A stretch of 32,958 bases of DNA from assembly GCA_024223715.1 (NCBI GenBank), contig JAAEOA010000387.1, forward strand, positions 1-32,958, given 5' to 3'. The position numbers and the translations under genes were made by a program. This document shows, in pieces, positions 17,158-24,048 of the stretch (within the stretch, counting starts at the first letter, position 1; every line of letters starts with the position of its first letter). The notes beneath the pieces were generated by a model. That model worked only from the letters and a program-made list of their open reading frames with translations. It made no database searches and was not told the origin of the DNA. The stretch is from a bacterium. GTDB lineage: Bacteria; Krumholzibacteriota; Krumholzibacteriia; LZORAL124-64-63.

Positions 17158-18425
17158 GGTTTTAGTGTCTTCTCCAGGCGCAGGCGGATGAACTCATTGT
17201 CGTCTGGAGTTTCGGGGGGACGGCGGCCGGAACTCATGGGGAAGTTATTGTCGTTGGCAATAAGCAGGGTGCGGTCATCGAGAATGAGCAGGCATTCAGG
17301 AGTGACGTAGGGGAAAGAGTAGGCGGAACCCAGGCCAAGGGCGCCATCTTCTGGGCTGGTGATTCCATTTTTGTCGGAAATTTTCATGAGGTCACAGATC
17401 AGGGTTTTTTCCAGAGACCGGCTCGTGGTGGAGTGGTCAAGATCGATTCGGTAAATGCGTTTGATGATGGCTTTGTGGGCCTGCCCTTCATCTCGTTCGA
17501 GAACCAGCATCCGTTCGTTGTTGAAGGCTTCCAGAGAGGCAATGGAAACATCGGCCTGATCCACATCATAAAACCAGTATTTGCCGGTGAATATTTGTTT
17601 ATGCGGATCAAATTGCAGGATGACCCGTCGGGTTCTGGAAGGATCTTCCACCATGGCTTTTTCCACAGAGGCATATATGAATTTCCCGTCGGGTGTCAGG
17701 GCTAAGCCTTCAATACCACCGCTTCGAGGCAGGTTGGCCAGTTCTTCGGCTTCAGCAAGGTGTCTCAAATTGGCATGATCGGGGGTTCGCAGAATTTTGG
17801 TGCCTCGGCTGAAACTGGCAAGTTCAGGAACCACGGGTATGTCAATGGGTGAGGAAATTATTTGACCTGCGGGATTAACGTGGACCAGGCTGGGACCAAA
17901 TTCTTCACCAATCCAGAAGGTGCCGTCATTCATTTCCACGAAAGACTCCGGGTCCAGGTTGGCGCCGGAGAGACGGCCGTCGGAGGGTACGTCCGGAAGG
18001 AAATGGTGAGGGTCGGAAATGTTGGTTTGATCTTGATAAATAACTTCGCCGGAGGTTTCGGAATTATCGGAAAACTTTACCTGGAGATGGAACCATTGCA
18101 AGGGGACATCCGGGCTGTTGGCCAGGGTACCGAATCCATTGTCCTGAAGTGCCAGAAATTGATTGTCCTTAAGATGAAGCAGGGAACTGAAGCCCTGTAC
18201 CGGTACGCCGGGAAGAGGCAATTTGTGGCCGTTGATGCTGGATCCGAGAGCGATTCCGCATGAAGGGCCAGGCTGGAAGGTGGCCGCAGGTAGAATGGCC
18301 TGACCGGTCAGTTGAGTGGTGACTTCGGAGGGAGAATGGTCGCAGGCGGAAAATAGGACCAGGTAAAGGACCAGGATCAAGGCTGGGCTTATTTTAACAA
18401 CGGGGGATGGGGGTTTCCTGATCAT
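17154..18425 (-). CDS. Lipoprotein with esterase-like phytase domain
   Basis: This 423-residue protein has a lipoprotein signal (LILVLYLVLFSAC, Cys 28). The rest resembles the 'esterase-like activity of phytase' domain, a beta-propeller fold. Supporting motifs are GFSSLLHLKDNQFLALQDNGFG, DPESFVEMNDGTFWIGEEFGPSLVHV, and GGIEGLALTPDGKFIYASVE. The C-terminus contains LLILDDRTLLIANDNNFPMSSGR, typical of the family. It may hydrolyse phosphate esters at the cell surface, but members have also been found without enzyme activity. ATG 18425 is preceded by GAGG. The downstream gene overlaps by four bases. It is divergent from the glycerophosphodiesterase operon, so the shared 180-base gap may link two phosphate-ester functions. 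Confidence 0.8.
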   Translation of the reverse strand: MIRKPPSPVVKISPALILVLYLVLFSACDHSPSEVTTQLTGQAILPAATFQPGPSCGIALGSSINGHKLPLPGVPVQGFSSLLHLKDNQFLALQDNGFGTLANSPDVPLQWFHLQVKFSDNSETSGEVIYQDQTNISDPHHFLPDVPSDGRLSGANLDPESFVEMNDGTFWIGEEFGPSLVHVNPAGQIISSPIDIPVVPELASFSRGTKILRTPDHANLRHLAEAEELANLPRSGGIEGLALTPDGKFIYASVEKAMVEDPSRTRRVILQFDPHKQIFTGKYWFYDVDQADVSIASLEAFNNERMLVLERDEGQAHKAIIKRIYRIDLDHSTTSRSLEKTLICDLMKISDKNGITSPEDGALGLGSAYSFPYVTPECLLILDDRTLLIANDNNFPMSSGRRPPETPDDNEFIRLRLEKTLKP

Positions 18426-18536
18426 AACGGCCTCACGATAAAGAAATGCGATTTATGAACAGAATATACCCAAGTGGTTTCGGTATCCATGGAAAAATAC
18501 TGCCTCAGCGATATAACGTCTAAATCTCCCAAACCG

Positions 18537-18546
18537 AGTGTCTCAT
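18537..18546 (+). promoter_or_regulatory. Single AGTGTCTCAT box
   Basis: An exact copy of the 10-base box that is repeated upstream of the small RNA at 23548-23698. It lies in the divergent gap between the phytase-like lipoprotein and the glycerophosphodiesterase operon. Sharing a regulator is inference; one 10-mer may be chance. Confidence 0.35.
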
Positions 18547-18606
18547 TAGCCACCGTTTTCCTCCGTGATGAAAACTTTAATTGGCAGGTTTGTCTGTCGG
18601 GAGTAT

Positions 18607-19389
18607 ATGAATGAGGAGGGGAAGCCTCCAGGAATGGTGAGTTTGGAGTCGGAAAATGAACAGGCGGAAAATATGAAAATTATTAATTGCGCTCATCGTG
18701 GATCATCTGCCTATGCGCCGGAAAATACTCGGGCTGCTTTTGAGCTTGCCATTGAACAGGGCGCGTCAATGATTGAACTGGATATTCAGCAAACCGCCGA
18801 CGATCAATTGGTTTTGTTTCACGACGAAGATTTGGGCCGAACCAGTAGTGGAACTGGCCCTCTGTGGAAACAGGATTTGGCCAATCTGAGAAAACTGGAC
18901 GTCGGCCATTGGTTCGATGCTCGTTTTGGCGGAGAAAAAATCCTTAGTTTGGAAGAAACCATTTCTGATTTTGCCAACAGAGTGACGTTGAATGTAGAGT
19001 TGAAAATTCATGGCAGGGAACGCGACCTGGAAGAGGTCCTGGTGGAGAAGATTTCGGGAATTGAAAACATTGGCAATTGTTTATTCACCTCTTTTGGTCA
19101 CGATACTATTGATCGTTTGCGCAATATCGACCCAACTTTACGCTTGGGGTATATTGTTGGAAAGGGTCAATGGCAGGATGGTTTCCTGGAGCGTAAAATT
19201 AATGTTCTTTGCCTCGAAAGAACCTTGGCAACTGCCGATCGAATGAGGCTCATTCATTCCGCAGGCAAAAAAGTCTTCGTTTGGACTGTGAATGAAAAGT
19301 CTGAAATGGTAGAGAAAATTCAAGCCGGAGCCGATGCCATCATTAGTAATTTTCCGGATCGTTTGGCGGAGGTTCTGGACAAATTCTGA
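18607..19389 (+). CDS. Glycerophosphodiester phosphodiesterase
   Basis: The catalytic domain starts at about 18673 with KIINCAHRGSSAYAPENTRAAF, the HRG and PENT signatures of GlpQ/UgpQ enzymes. ELDIQQTADDQLVLFHDEDLGRTSSG follows (metal ligands Glu and Asp, and the second catalytic His). VELKIHG and the C-terminal VFVWTVNE and ADAIISNFPDRL complete the TIM barrel. It should release glycerol-3-phosphate from glycerophosphodiesters in the cytoplasm, as no signal peptide is visible. Start is uncertain: ATG 18607 (260 residues) follows CGGGAG; GTG 18565 or ATG 18568 would be longer; ATG 18673 would give a compact domain. First gene of a four-gene operon. Confidence 0.9.
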   Translation: MNEEGKPPGMVSLESENEQAENMKIINCAHRGSSAYAPENTRAAFELAIEQGASMIELDIQQTADDQLVLFHDEDLGRTSSGTGPLWKQDLANLRKLDVGHWFDARFGGEKILSLEETISDFANRVTLNVELKIHGRERDLEEVLVEKISGIENIGNCLFTSFGHDTIDRLRNIDPTLRLGYIVGKGQWQDGFLERKINVLCLERTLATADRMRLIHSAGKKVFVWTVNEKSEMVEKIQAGADAIISNFPDRLAEVLDKF

Positions 19390-19406
19390 TTTTTCAGTGA
19401 CGATGT

Positions 19407-20465
19407 ATGGACAAGGACCTGTTTTTCACGGGACCTGAAAGTTTGAAACCTGAATCGGAGCCTCTGTTCATGAATGAATTTCCTCCAGAAATGCAAGGTG
19501 AGAAACTGACGCCACCGCATCATCCCGGGTTGGGCCTGGTGCGGGTAACGGAAGCTGCGGCCCTGGCGGCCGGCCGCTGGATCGGCCTGGATGCAGCTAC
19601 AGAAGCGGACCATGCGGCTCAGGATGCCATGGCTGCGGCCATTAATTTGTTGCCTTTGCGGGGGAAGGTCATCATTGGTGAAGAAAAGCGCCTTCATGAA
19701 ACATCTCCCTTGGACAGTAATTGCAGTTTGGGATCCGGCCATGGCCCGGAAATGGATGTCGAGCTGAATGCCATCGACGGGTCTTTTATGGTTGGCCAGG
19801 GAATGCCTGGTGCCATCAGTGTGGCGGCCCTTTCTCCCGGGGGAACCATGTGGCGCCCTGGCCCGGCTGTGTATCTGCAAAAACTAGTGGTTGATCGGGA
19901 TGTGGCCAAGGCCTTGGGCCCTGATGCTCTGGATGCTCCACCAGCCTGGACTCTGGCTCTTATTGCCCGCAGCAAAGGCAAAGACATTCGTGATCTGGTG
20001 GTTTTTGTTTTGCAACGTGAACGTCATAAAAAACTTATTGGGGAAATTCGCAAAGCCGGTGCCCGGGTGACTTTGCGCAAAGGTGGCGATGTGGCCGGTG
20101 CGCTAATGGCTGGGTACGAACACGGCGAAGTTGATGTCATGATGGGAACCGGAGGCGCAGCTGAAGGGCTGGCTGCTGCTTGTGCTGTAAAAGTTATGGG
20201 TGGAGAATTTCTGGCGCGCATTGATCCGCAAAGCGAAGAAGAAAAATCGGCCTGTGAAAAGGCCGGAATTGATACCCGGAAAATTCTAACCGCCGGTGAC
20301 CTTGTCAAAGGCGACTCCCTGTATTTTTGTGCCACCGGCATAACCGACAGTGTTATTCTTGATGGTGTTCATTATCATGGTAATCTGGTGACCACTCAAT
20401 CACTGGCCTTGCGCTCGGAAACAGGAACCAGGCGCATCATCAAAACGGAACACAGGTTGAAGTGA
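19407..20465 (+). CDS. glpX: GlpX-like class II fructose-1,6-bisphosphatase homologue with divergent active site
   Basis: The 352-residue protein aligns along its length with GlpX: RVTEAAALAAGRWIG, EADHAAQDAM, GPEMDVELNAIDGS, a C-terminal GTGGAAEGLAAACAV (Glu 253) and FCATGITDSVILDGV. Several catalytic positions are changed. The GEGE(K/I)DEAP metal motif is GEEKRLHETSP. The DP[IM][ED]GT loop is NAIDGS, with Asn 121 in place of a metal-binding Asp. The substrate loop DGD is GGD. Asp 68 and Glu 253 are kept. It may be a FBPase with relaxed metal use, a phosphatase for another sugar phosphate, or inactive. It sits 17 bases after the glycerophosphodiesterase gene and overlaps the SulP gene by four bases (GTGA). 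An N-terminal extension of about 40 residues is unusual. Confidence 0.85.
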   Translation: MDKDLFFTGPESLKPESEPLFMNEFPPEMQGEKLTPPHHPGLGLVRVTEAAALAAGRWIGLDAATEADHAAQDAMAAAINLLPLRGKVIIGEEKRLHETSPLDSNCSLGSGHGPEMDVELNAIDGSFMVGQGMPGAISVAALSPGGTMWRPGPAVYLQKLVVDRDVAKALGPDALDAPPAWTLALIARSKGKDIRDLVVFVLQRERHKKLIGEIRKAGARVTLRKGGDVAGALMAGYEHGEVDVMMGTGGAAEGLAAACAVKVMGGEFLARIDPQSEEEKSACEKAGIDTRKILTAGDLVKGDSLYFCATGITDSVILDGVHYHGNLVTTQSLALRSETGTRRIIKTEHRLK

Positions 20466-22627
20466 CAGGACCATCGGACGGATCCGGTAAAACCAGCATC
20501 TGGGCTGGAATCAAAAAGCGTCACCAGGAAGACTTTACCTTCCTGACGCACCCTGTTGCCATGATCAAAGGTTACCGGTTGGCCAACCTGCGACCGGATC
20601 TGATCTCCGGCCTGACAGTGGCGGTTGTTCTTCTGCCGCAAGCCATTGCTTACGCCATGATTGCCGACTTGCCTCCGGAAGTGGGTCTTTATGCGGCCAT
20701 AGTGGGAGCCATTGTGGGAGCTTTATGGGGAAGCAGTTTGCATCTTCATACCGGTCCCACCAATGCGAGCAGCCTTTTGGTTCTGGCCTCACTGGTCACG
20801 GTGGCTCAACCGGGAACTCCTGAGTTTATTGCTGCCGCCGGCTATCTGGCTGTTCTTGTGGGCCTTATTAAGTTAGTGATGGGCATGGCACGTTTGGGTG
20901 TGTTGGTCAACTTTGTGGCCGACAGTGTGGTTGTAGGTTTTACCGCGGGTGCGGGCATCCTGATTAGCCTGAACCAACTGAAGCATTTACTCAGAATAGA
21001 ATTGCCTGCTTCTCCTGAAATCATTCATACGGTTCGCTCACTGGTAGCCAATATTGATCAACTTCATCAACCCACTTTGTACCTGGGGCTGGGCACTATT
21101 GTACTGGTCAGTGTCCTGAAAAAATTTATGAGCAAGTTGCCAGCCGCCCTGATAGGAATGGTTGCGGCCTCGATGCTGGTGGGTTTATTCAAACTTGATG
21201 ATAGAGGTGTTCAGGTTCTGGGCGCGATACCACGCAGCCTTCCACCACTAAAAGGTTTGCCCCTGCTTTCGCCGGATTTGTTGTGGAAACTGACCGCCGG
21301 TGCTCTGGCTGTCTCGGCTATTGGTTTGGTGGAAGCCATCAGCAGCGCCCGAAGCATTGCTTCACGCAGTGGACAGCATTTATTGAGTAATCAGGAATTT
21401 GTTGGTCAGGGTTTGGCAAGCATTGCTGCTGGCTTCTTCTCAGGTTACACAGTCAGTGGTTCCTTCACGCGTTCAGCGATCAACTATGAATCTGGTGGCA
21501 AGACACCTTTAGCCAGCGTTTTTTCCGGCCTGTTTGTATTGATTGCGATGCTGGCTTTTGCACCCATGGCCGTGTATTTGCCCCGGACGGCTCTGGCTGG
21601 CGTATTGCTGGTCACTGCCTATGGAATGATCGACCGAACTGAAATGAAAAAGATTCTGCACACCAGTCGGGGCGACAGTTCGGTCATGATTTCCACTATG
21701 TTGGCAACTGTATTGCTGCCTCTGGAGTTTGCCGTTCTGGCAGGCATGTTAATCTCTTTCGCCCGTTATCTTATTAAAAGTTCGACACCCTCTGTCTCGT
21801 CTGTGGTGCCTGATCCGACCTTTCGGCATTTTGAATCTTCGGTGAACAAAGTTGACTGTCCACAGCTGGGAATCATTCAGGTGGAGGGCTCTCTCTACTT
21901 TGGTGCAGTGCATCATGTGGAGGAAATGATCCGGCAGAACCAAGAGGCGCATCCTCGTCAAAAATTTCTGCTGCTTCGCTTGAATATGGTAGACCATTGT
22001 GATGTGAGCGGTATTCACATGCTGGGCAGTGTGGTGGCTGGTTATCGTCGTCGCGGGGGTGATGTTTACCTCGATGGTGTGCGCCCCAAAGTTATTGAAA
22101 TGATGCACCTGTATGGGTTCGATGAATATCTGGGCTATGAAAACACGCTCAACGATGAAGACACCGTCAGCTTCCTCTTTCACAAAGTGCTTCATCCCGG
22201 GTTTTGTGTTTACGACTGCACCGAGCGGGTTTTTGCTGAGTGCCAGGCTTTGCCAAAAGATGAACACGCGGCCCAGTTGCCCGAAGATACCGACATTCCA
22301 AGCCACGAAATTGAACAGGTTTCACCCACGACGTTGAAACTTCTATTGGACGATCCGGAAGACGAAATAATTCTTCTGGATGTTCGGGAGCCTACGGAAT
22401 ACAAAAAATGGCACATACCAGGATCCATCAACATGACTCTGCGCGATCTGGCCGATGATATCCCTATTGTTACGACCGACCAGTCGGTTGTTTTTGTCAG
22501 TCGTATTGGCCGTCGAGGGGATTTAGCGGCCGTAATTATGCAGGATTTTGGGCAGCCCAATGTGTTTAATCTTAAGGGTGGCATGCTGGCCTGGGAGGCT
22601 GCTGGTTTTCCATTGGCGGTGGAGTGA
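20462..22627 (+). CDS. SulP-family anion transporter with STAS and C-terminal rhodanese domains
   Basis: GTG start overlaps the glpX-like stop. The 721-residue protein begins with the SulP membrane domain: NLRPDLISGLTVAVVLLPQAIAYAMIADLPPEVGLYAAIVG and GPTNASSLL, then about ten to twelve helices to about residue 440, including the SGYTVSGSFTRSAINYESGGKTPL signature. A STAS domain follows (about 465-580) with CDVSGIHMLG. The last 100 residues are a rhodanese domain: IILLDVREPTEYKKWHIPGSINMTL and NVFNLKGGMLAWEAAGFPL. The active-site loop reads VSRIGRRGD, with Ser 680 where catalytic Cys should be, so sulfur transfer is unlikely. The protein probably imports sulfate, bicarbonate or another anion, with the rhodanese fold in regulation or binding (inference). 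Confidence 0.92.
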   Translation: MTGPSDGSGKTSIWAGIKKRHQEDFTFLTHPVAMIKGYRLANLRPDLISGLTVAVVLLPQAIAYAMIADLPPEVGLYAAIVGAIVGALWGSSLHLHTGPTNASSLLVLASLVTVAQPGTPEFIAAAGYLAVLVGLIKLVMGMARLGVLVNFVADSVVVGFTAGAGILISLNQLKHLLRIELPASPEIIHTVRSLVANIDQLHQPTLYLGLGTIVLVSVLKKFMSKLPAALIGMVAASMLVGLFKLDDRGVQVLGAIPRSLPPLKGLPLLSPDLLWKLTAGALAVSAIGLVEAISSARSIASRSGQHLLSNQEFVGQGLASIAAGFFSGYTVSGSFTRSAINYESGGKTPLASVFSGLFVLIAMLAFAPMAVYLPRTALAGVLLVTAYGMIDRTEMKKILHTSRGDSSVMISTMLATVLLPLEFAVLAGMLISFARYLIKSSTPSVSSVVPDPTFRHFESSVNKVDCPQLGIIQVEGSLYFGAVHHVEEMIRQNQEAHPRQKFLLLRLNMVDHCDVSGIHMLGSVVAGYRRRGGDVYLDGVRPKVIEMMHLYGFDEYLGYENTLNDEDTVSFLFHKVLHPGFCVYDCTERVFAECQALPKDEHAAQLPEDTDIPSHEIEQVSPTTLKLLLDDPEDEIILLDVREPTEYKKWHIPGSINMTLRDLADDIPIVTTDQSVVFVSRIGRRGDLAAVIMQDFGQPNVFNLKGGMLAWEAAGFPLAVE

Positions 22628-22630
22628 CCC

Positions 22631-23530
22631 ATGAAGAAAGATCAACGCCGAGCCATCATTTTTGGCTTGCTGGCTGTTTTGGCCTGGTCCACAGTGGCCA
22701 CCGCATTCAAGCTGGCTCTGAAGCAGGTGGACCATTATCAGTTGCTGTTTCTGGCCAATGTTTTTTCCCTCATGAGTCTGGCGCTGGTTCTGGTTTTTCA
22801 AAAGCGGCAGGGGGGAATATTCAGCAATGTCTTCAGAATCGACCGTCAGCAGATGTTATTATGCGCAGGTTTGGGCCTCATCAATCCTTTTCTATATTAT
22901 CTGATATTGTTCAAGGCCTACGCTTTGTTACCGGCCCAGGTGGCACAACCACTAAATTACACTTGGGCATTAACTCTTTCCTGGTTGGCTGTTCCCTTTC
23001 TGAGACAGAAGCTGACCCGACGGGATGTTCTGGCTGGGGTTATTTGTTATGCCGGGGTTCTGGTCATCAGTACAGGCGGAAATTTTCGGACTTTGCAAGT
23101 CGATAGCGGACTGGGCGTTTTCCTTGCATTGTCCAGCACCTTAATTTGGGCTTTCTACTGGTTGGCAAATACCAGACTGAAAGTGAAACCGGTGGCAGGG
23201 TTGTTTCTTGGTTTCCTGTTTGCTCTGCCTGCAGTCACCCTGGTTACTTACCTGTTTTCCGATTTTGATATTTCCCTCAAGGGAATTCTTTTGGGCTCCT
23301 ATGTGGGAGCATTTGAAATGGGATTCACTTTTGTGCTCTGGCTGACGGCCATGAGATTGACCCCATCGACAGCAAAAGTGGCCAATCTTATTTTTCTCTC
23401 ACCATTTTTAAGTCTGATTTTCATTCATTTTGTTTTGGGAGAACATGTGCGCGCAGCCACCATTCCAGGATTGGTATTAATTGTCGGCGGGTTGTGGCTG
23501 CAAAAAGGAATTAGCAACGCCGAGAAATAA
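22631..23530 (+). CDS. EamA/DMT-family transporter
   Basis: The 299-residue protein has ten predicted membrane helices in two repeated EamA halves. The first half begins AIIFGLLAVLAWSTVATAFKLAL and has LNYTWALTLSWLAVPFL; the second starts near GLGVFLALSSTLIWAFYWLANTRLKV and ends LVLIVGGLWLQKG. Basic residues cap the C-terminus. Members export metabolites such as amino acids; the substrate here is unknown. It starts three bases after the SulP gene stop, so it ends the glycerophosphodiesterase operon. The inverted repeats that follow at 23548-23610 may act partly as its terminator. Confidence 0.9.
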   Translation: MKKDQRRAIIFGLLAVLAWSTVATAFKLALKQVDHYQLLFLANVFSLMSLALVLVFQKRQGGIFSNVFRIDRQQMLLCAGLGLINPFLYYLILFKAYALLPAQVAQPLNYTWALTLSWLAVPFLRQKLTRRDVLAGVICYAGVLVISTGGNFRTLQVDSGLGVFLALSSTLIWAFYWLANTRLKVKPVAGLFLGFLFALPAVTLVTYLFSDFDISLKGILLGSYVGAFEMGFTFVLWLTAMRLTPSTAKVANLIFLSPFLSLIFIHFVLGEHVRAATIPGLVLIVGGLWLQKGISNAEK

Positions 23531-23547
23531 TGATTTTTTGATTTTTT

Positions 23548-23610
23548 AGTGTCCCACTTCAAGTAAGTGTCTCGTCTTTGCAACAGAATGAGACACTTTT
23601 GTGGGACACT
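23548..23610 (+). promoter_or_regulatory. Four AGTGTCYC boxes in nested inverted arrangement
   Basis: Boxes AGTGTCCCAC (23548-23557, plus) and AGTGTCTCGT (23566-23575, plus) face AGTGTCTCAT (23588-23597, minus) and AGTGTCCCAC (23601-23610, minus). Outer and inner pairs are perfect or near-perfect inverted repeats. The group lies about 120 to 182 bases upstream of the predicted sigma-54 start near 23730, the distance usual for enhancer-binding-protein sites. The inner pair also forms a 9-bp hairpin followed by TTTT and might end the EamA transcript. Confidence 0.6.
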
Positions 23611-23688
23611 TTTCGGTCAAATAAACCGTTAAAATTTGATAAATTGGGGCGCCCTGGTTGTAATTTGTTGAAAAACAACAGGTTAGTG

Positions 23689-23698
23689 TGTGTCTCAT
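23689..23698 (+). promoter_or_regulatory. Fifth AGTGTCYCAY-like box, promoter-proximal
   Basis: TGTGTCTCAT differs from the upstream boxes only at its first base and ends five bases before the -24 element at 23704. A site this close to the promoter could be used for repression or fine tuning. Confidence 0.45.
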
Positions 23699-23703
23699 GT
23701 TTT

Positions 23704-23719
23704 TGGCATCAGCTTTGCA
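23704..23719 (+). promoter_or_regulatory. Sigma-54 (-24/-12) promoter of the small RNA
   Basis: TGGCATCAGCTTTGCA has GG and GC exactly 10 bases apart and matches TGGCAY-N5-TTGCA. The base after TGGCAT is C rather than the preferred G. It shares TGGCAT and CTTTGCAAC with the pilin promoter at 9808. The start should fall near 23730. Confidence 0.8.
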
Positions 23720-23729
23720 ACATATTTAG

Positions 23730-23870
23730 CGTGTGATTCTCCTGAACCGGCCAATTTGAGCGAGGGGCCGGATCAAAAGCAGCGGGGCTGGAAGGGCGAA
23801 CCCGGCTCCGCTGCCCCCCTAAGCCCGGATGGCGTTTGAGCGAGCGACCATCCGGGCTTCTCTTATTCCA
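23730..23870 (+). ncRNA. Putative sigma-54-dependent small RNA with three GCGA-loop hairpins
   Basis: About 140 bases with no plausible reading frame. Hairpin 1: CCGGCC (23747-23752) with GGCCGG (23766-23771), loop AATTTGAGCGAGG. Hairpin 2: a 13-bp stem with two G-U pairs, 23779-23791 with 23802-23814, loop AAGGGCGAAC. Hairpin 3: a perfect 12-bp stem, AAGCCCGGATGG (23821-23832) with CCATCCGGGCTT (23848-23859), loop CGTTTGAGCGAGCGA, followed by a pyrimidine-rich CTCTTATT and probably the terminator. Loops 1 and 3 share TTTGAGCGAG; all three carry GCGA. This suggests a regulatory RNA exposing a repeated loop motif for a protein or for base pairing. I match it to no known RNA family from memory. 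Confidence 0.65.
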
Positions 23871-24048
23871 ATCACTAAAAATTCCCAACAATTTTGATTT
23901 AAGCACAACCCTTGATTTTGGGCGTTGAATATACGATTTTTGCAGTAACGAAATTACCCTAAAGAAGGGTGATTTCCCCCTTTTTCAGCGTTCCACTTCT
24001 CTGACCCCAGGTGCATGACCCAGAGCACCCATCAACAGGGAGACCGAA
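23871..24048 (+). other. Non-coding leader region of the aminotransferase gene
   Basis: This stretch after the small RNA is AT-rich and carries no convincing reading frame. A short hairpin ACCCT-aaag-AAGGGT lies near 23955-23970, before the ribosome-binding site GGGAG in front of ATG 24049. I see no T-box, no leader peptide and no clear sigma-70 promoter. Confidence 0.5.

Noticed and set aside
23576..23584. CTTTGCAAC in the loop of the box array, matching the -12 part of both sigma-54 promoters
   Set aside because: There is no GG at the required -24 distance, so it is not a second promoter.
23566..23600. Inner box pair as an ordinary EamA terminator
   Set aside because: A TTTT follows the 9-bp stem so termination is possible, but the 16-base loop, the outer matching pair and the further copies of the box make a regulatory array the better reading; kept as an alternative.
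23709..23906. A 65-residue minus-strand frame across the small RNA region
   Set aside because: It is antisense to the structured RNA, has unusual Arg/Pro/Ser composition from the GC-rich stems, and no ribosome-binding site.
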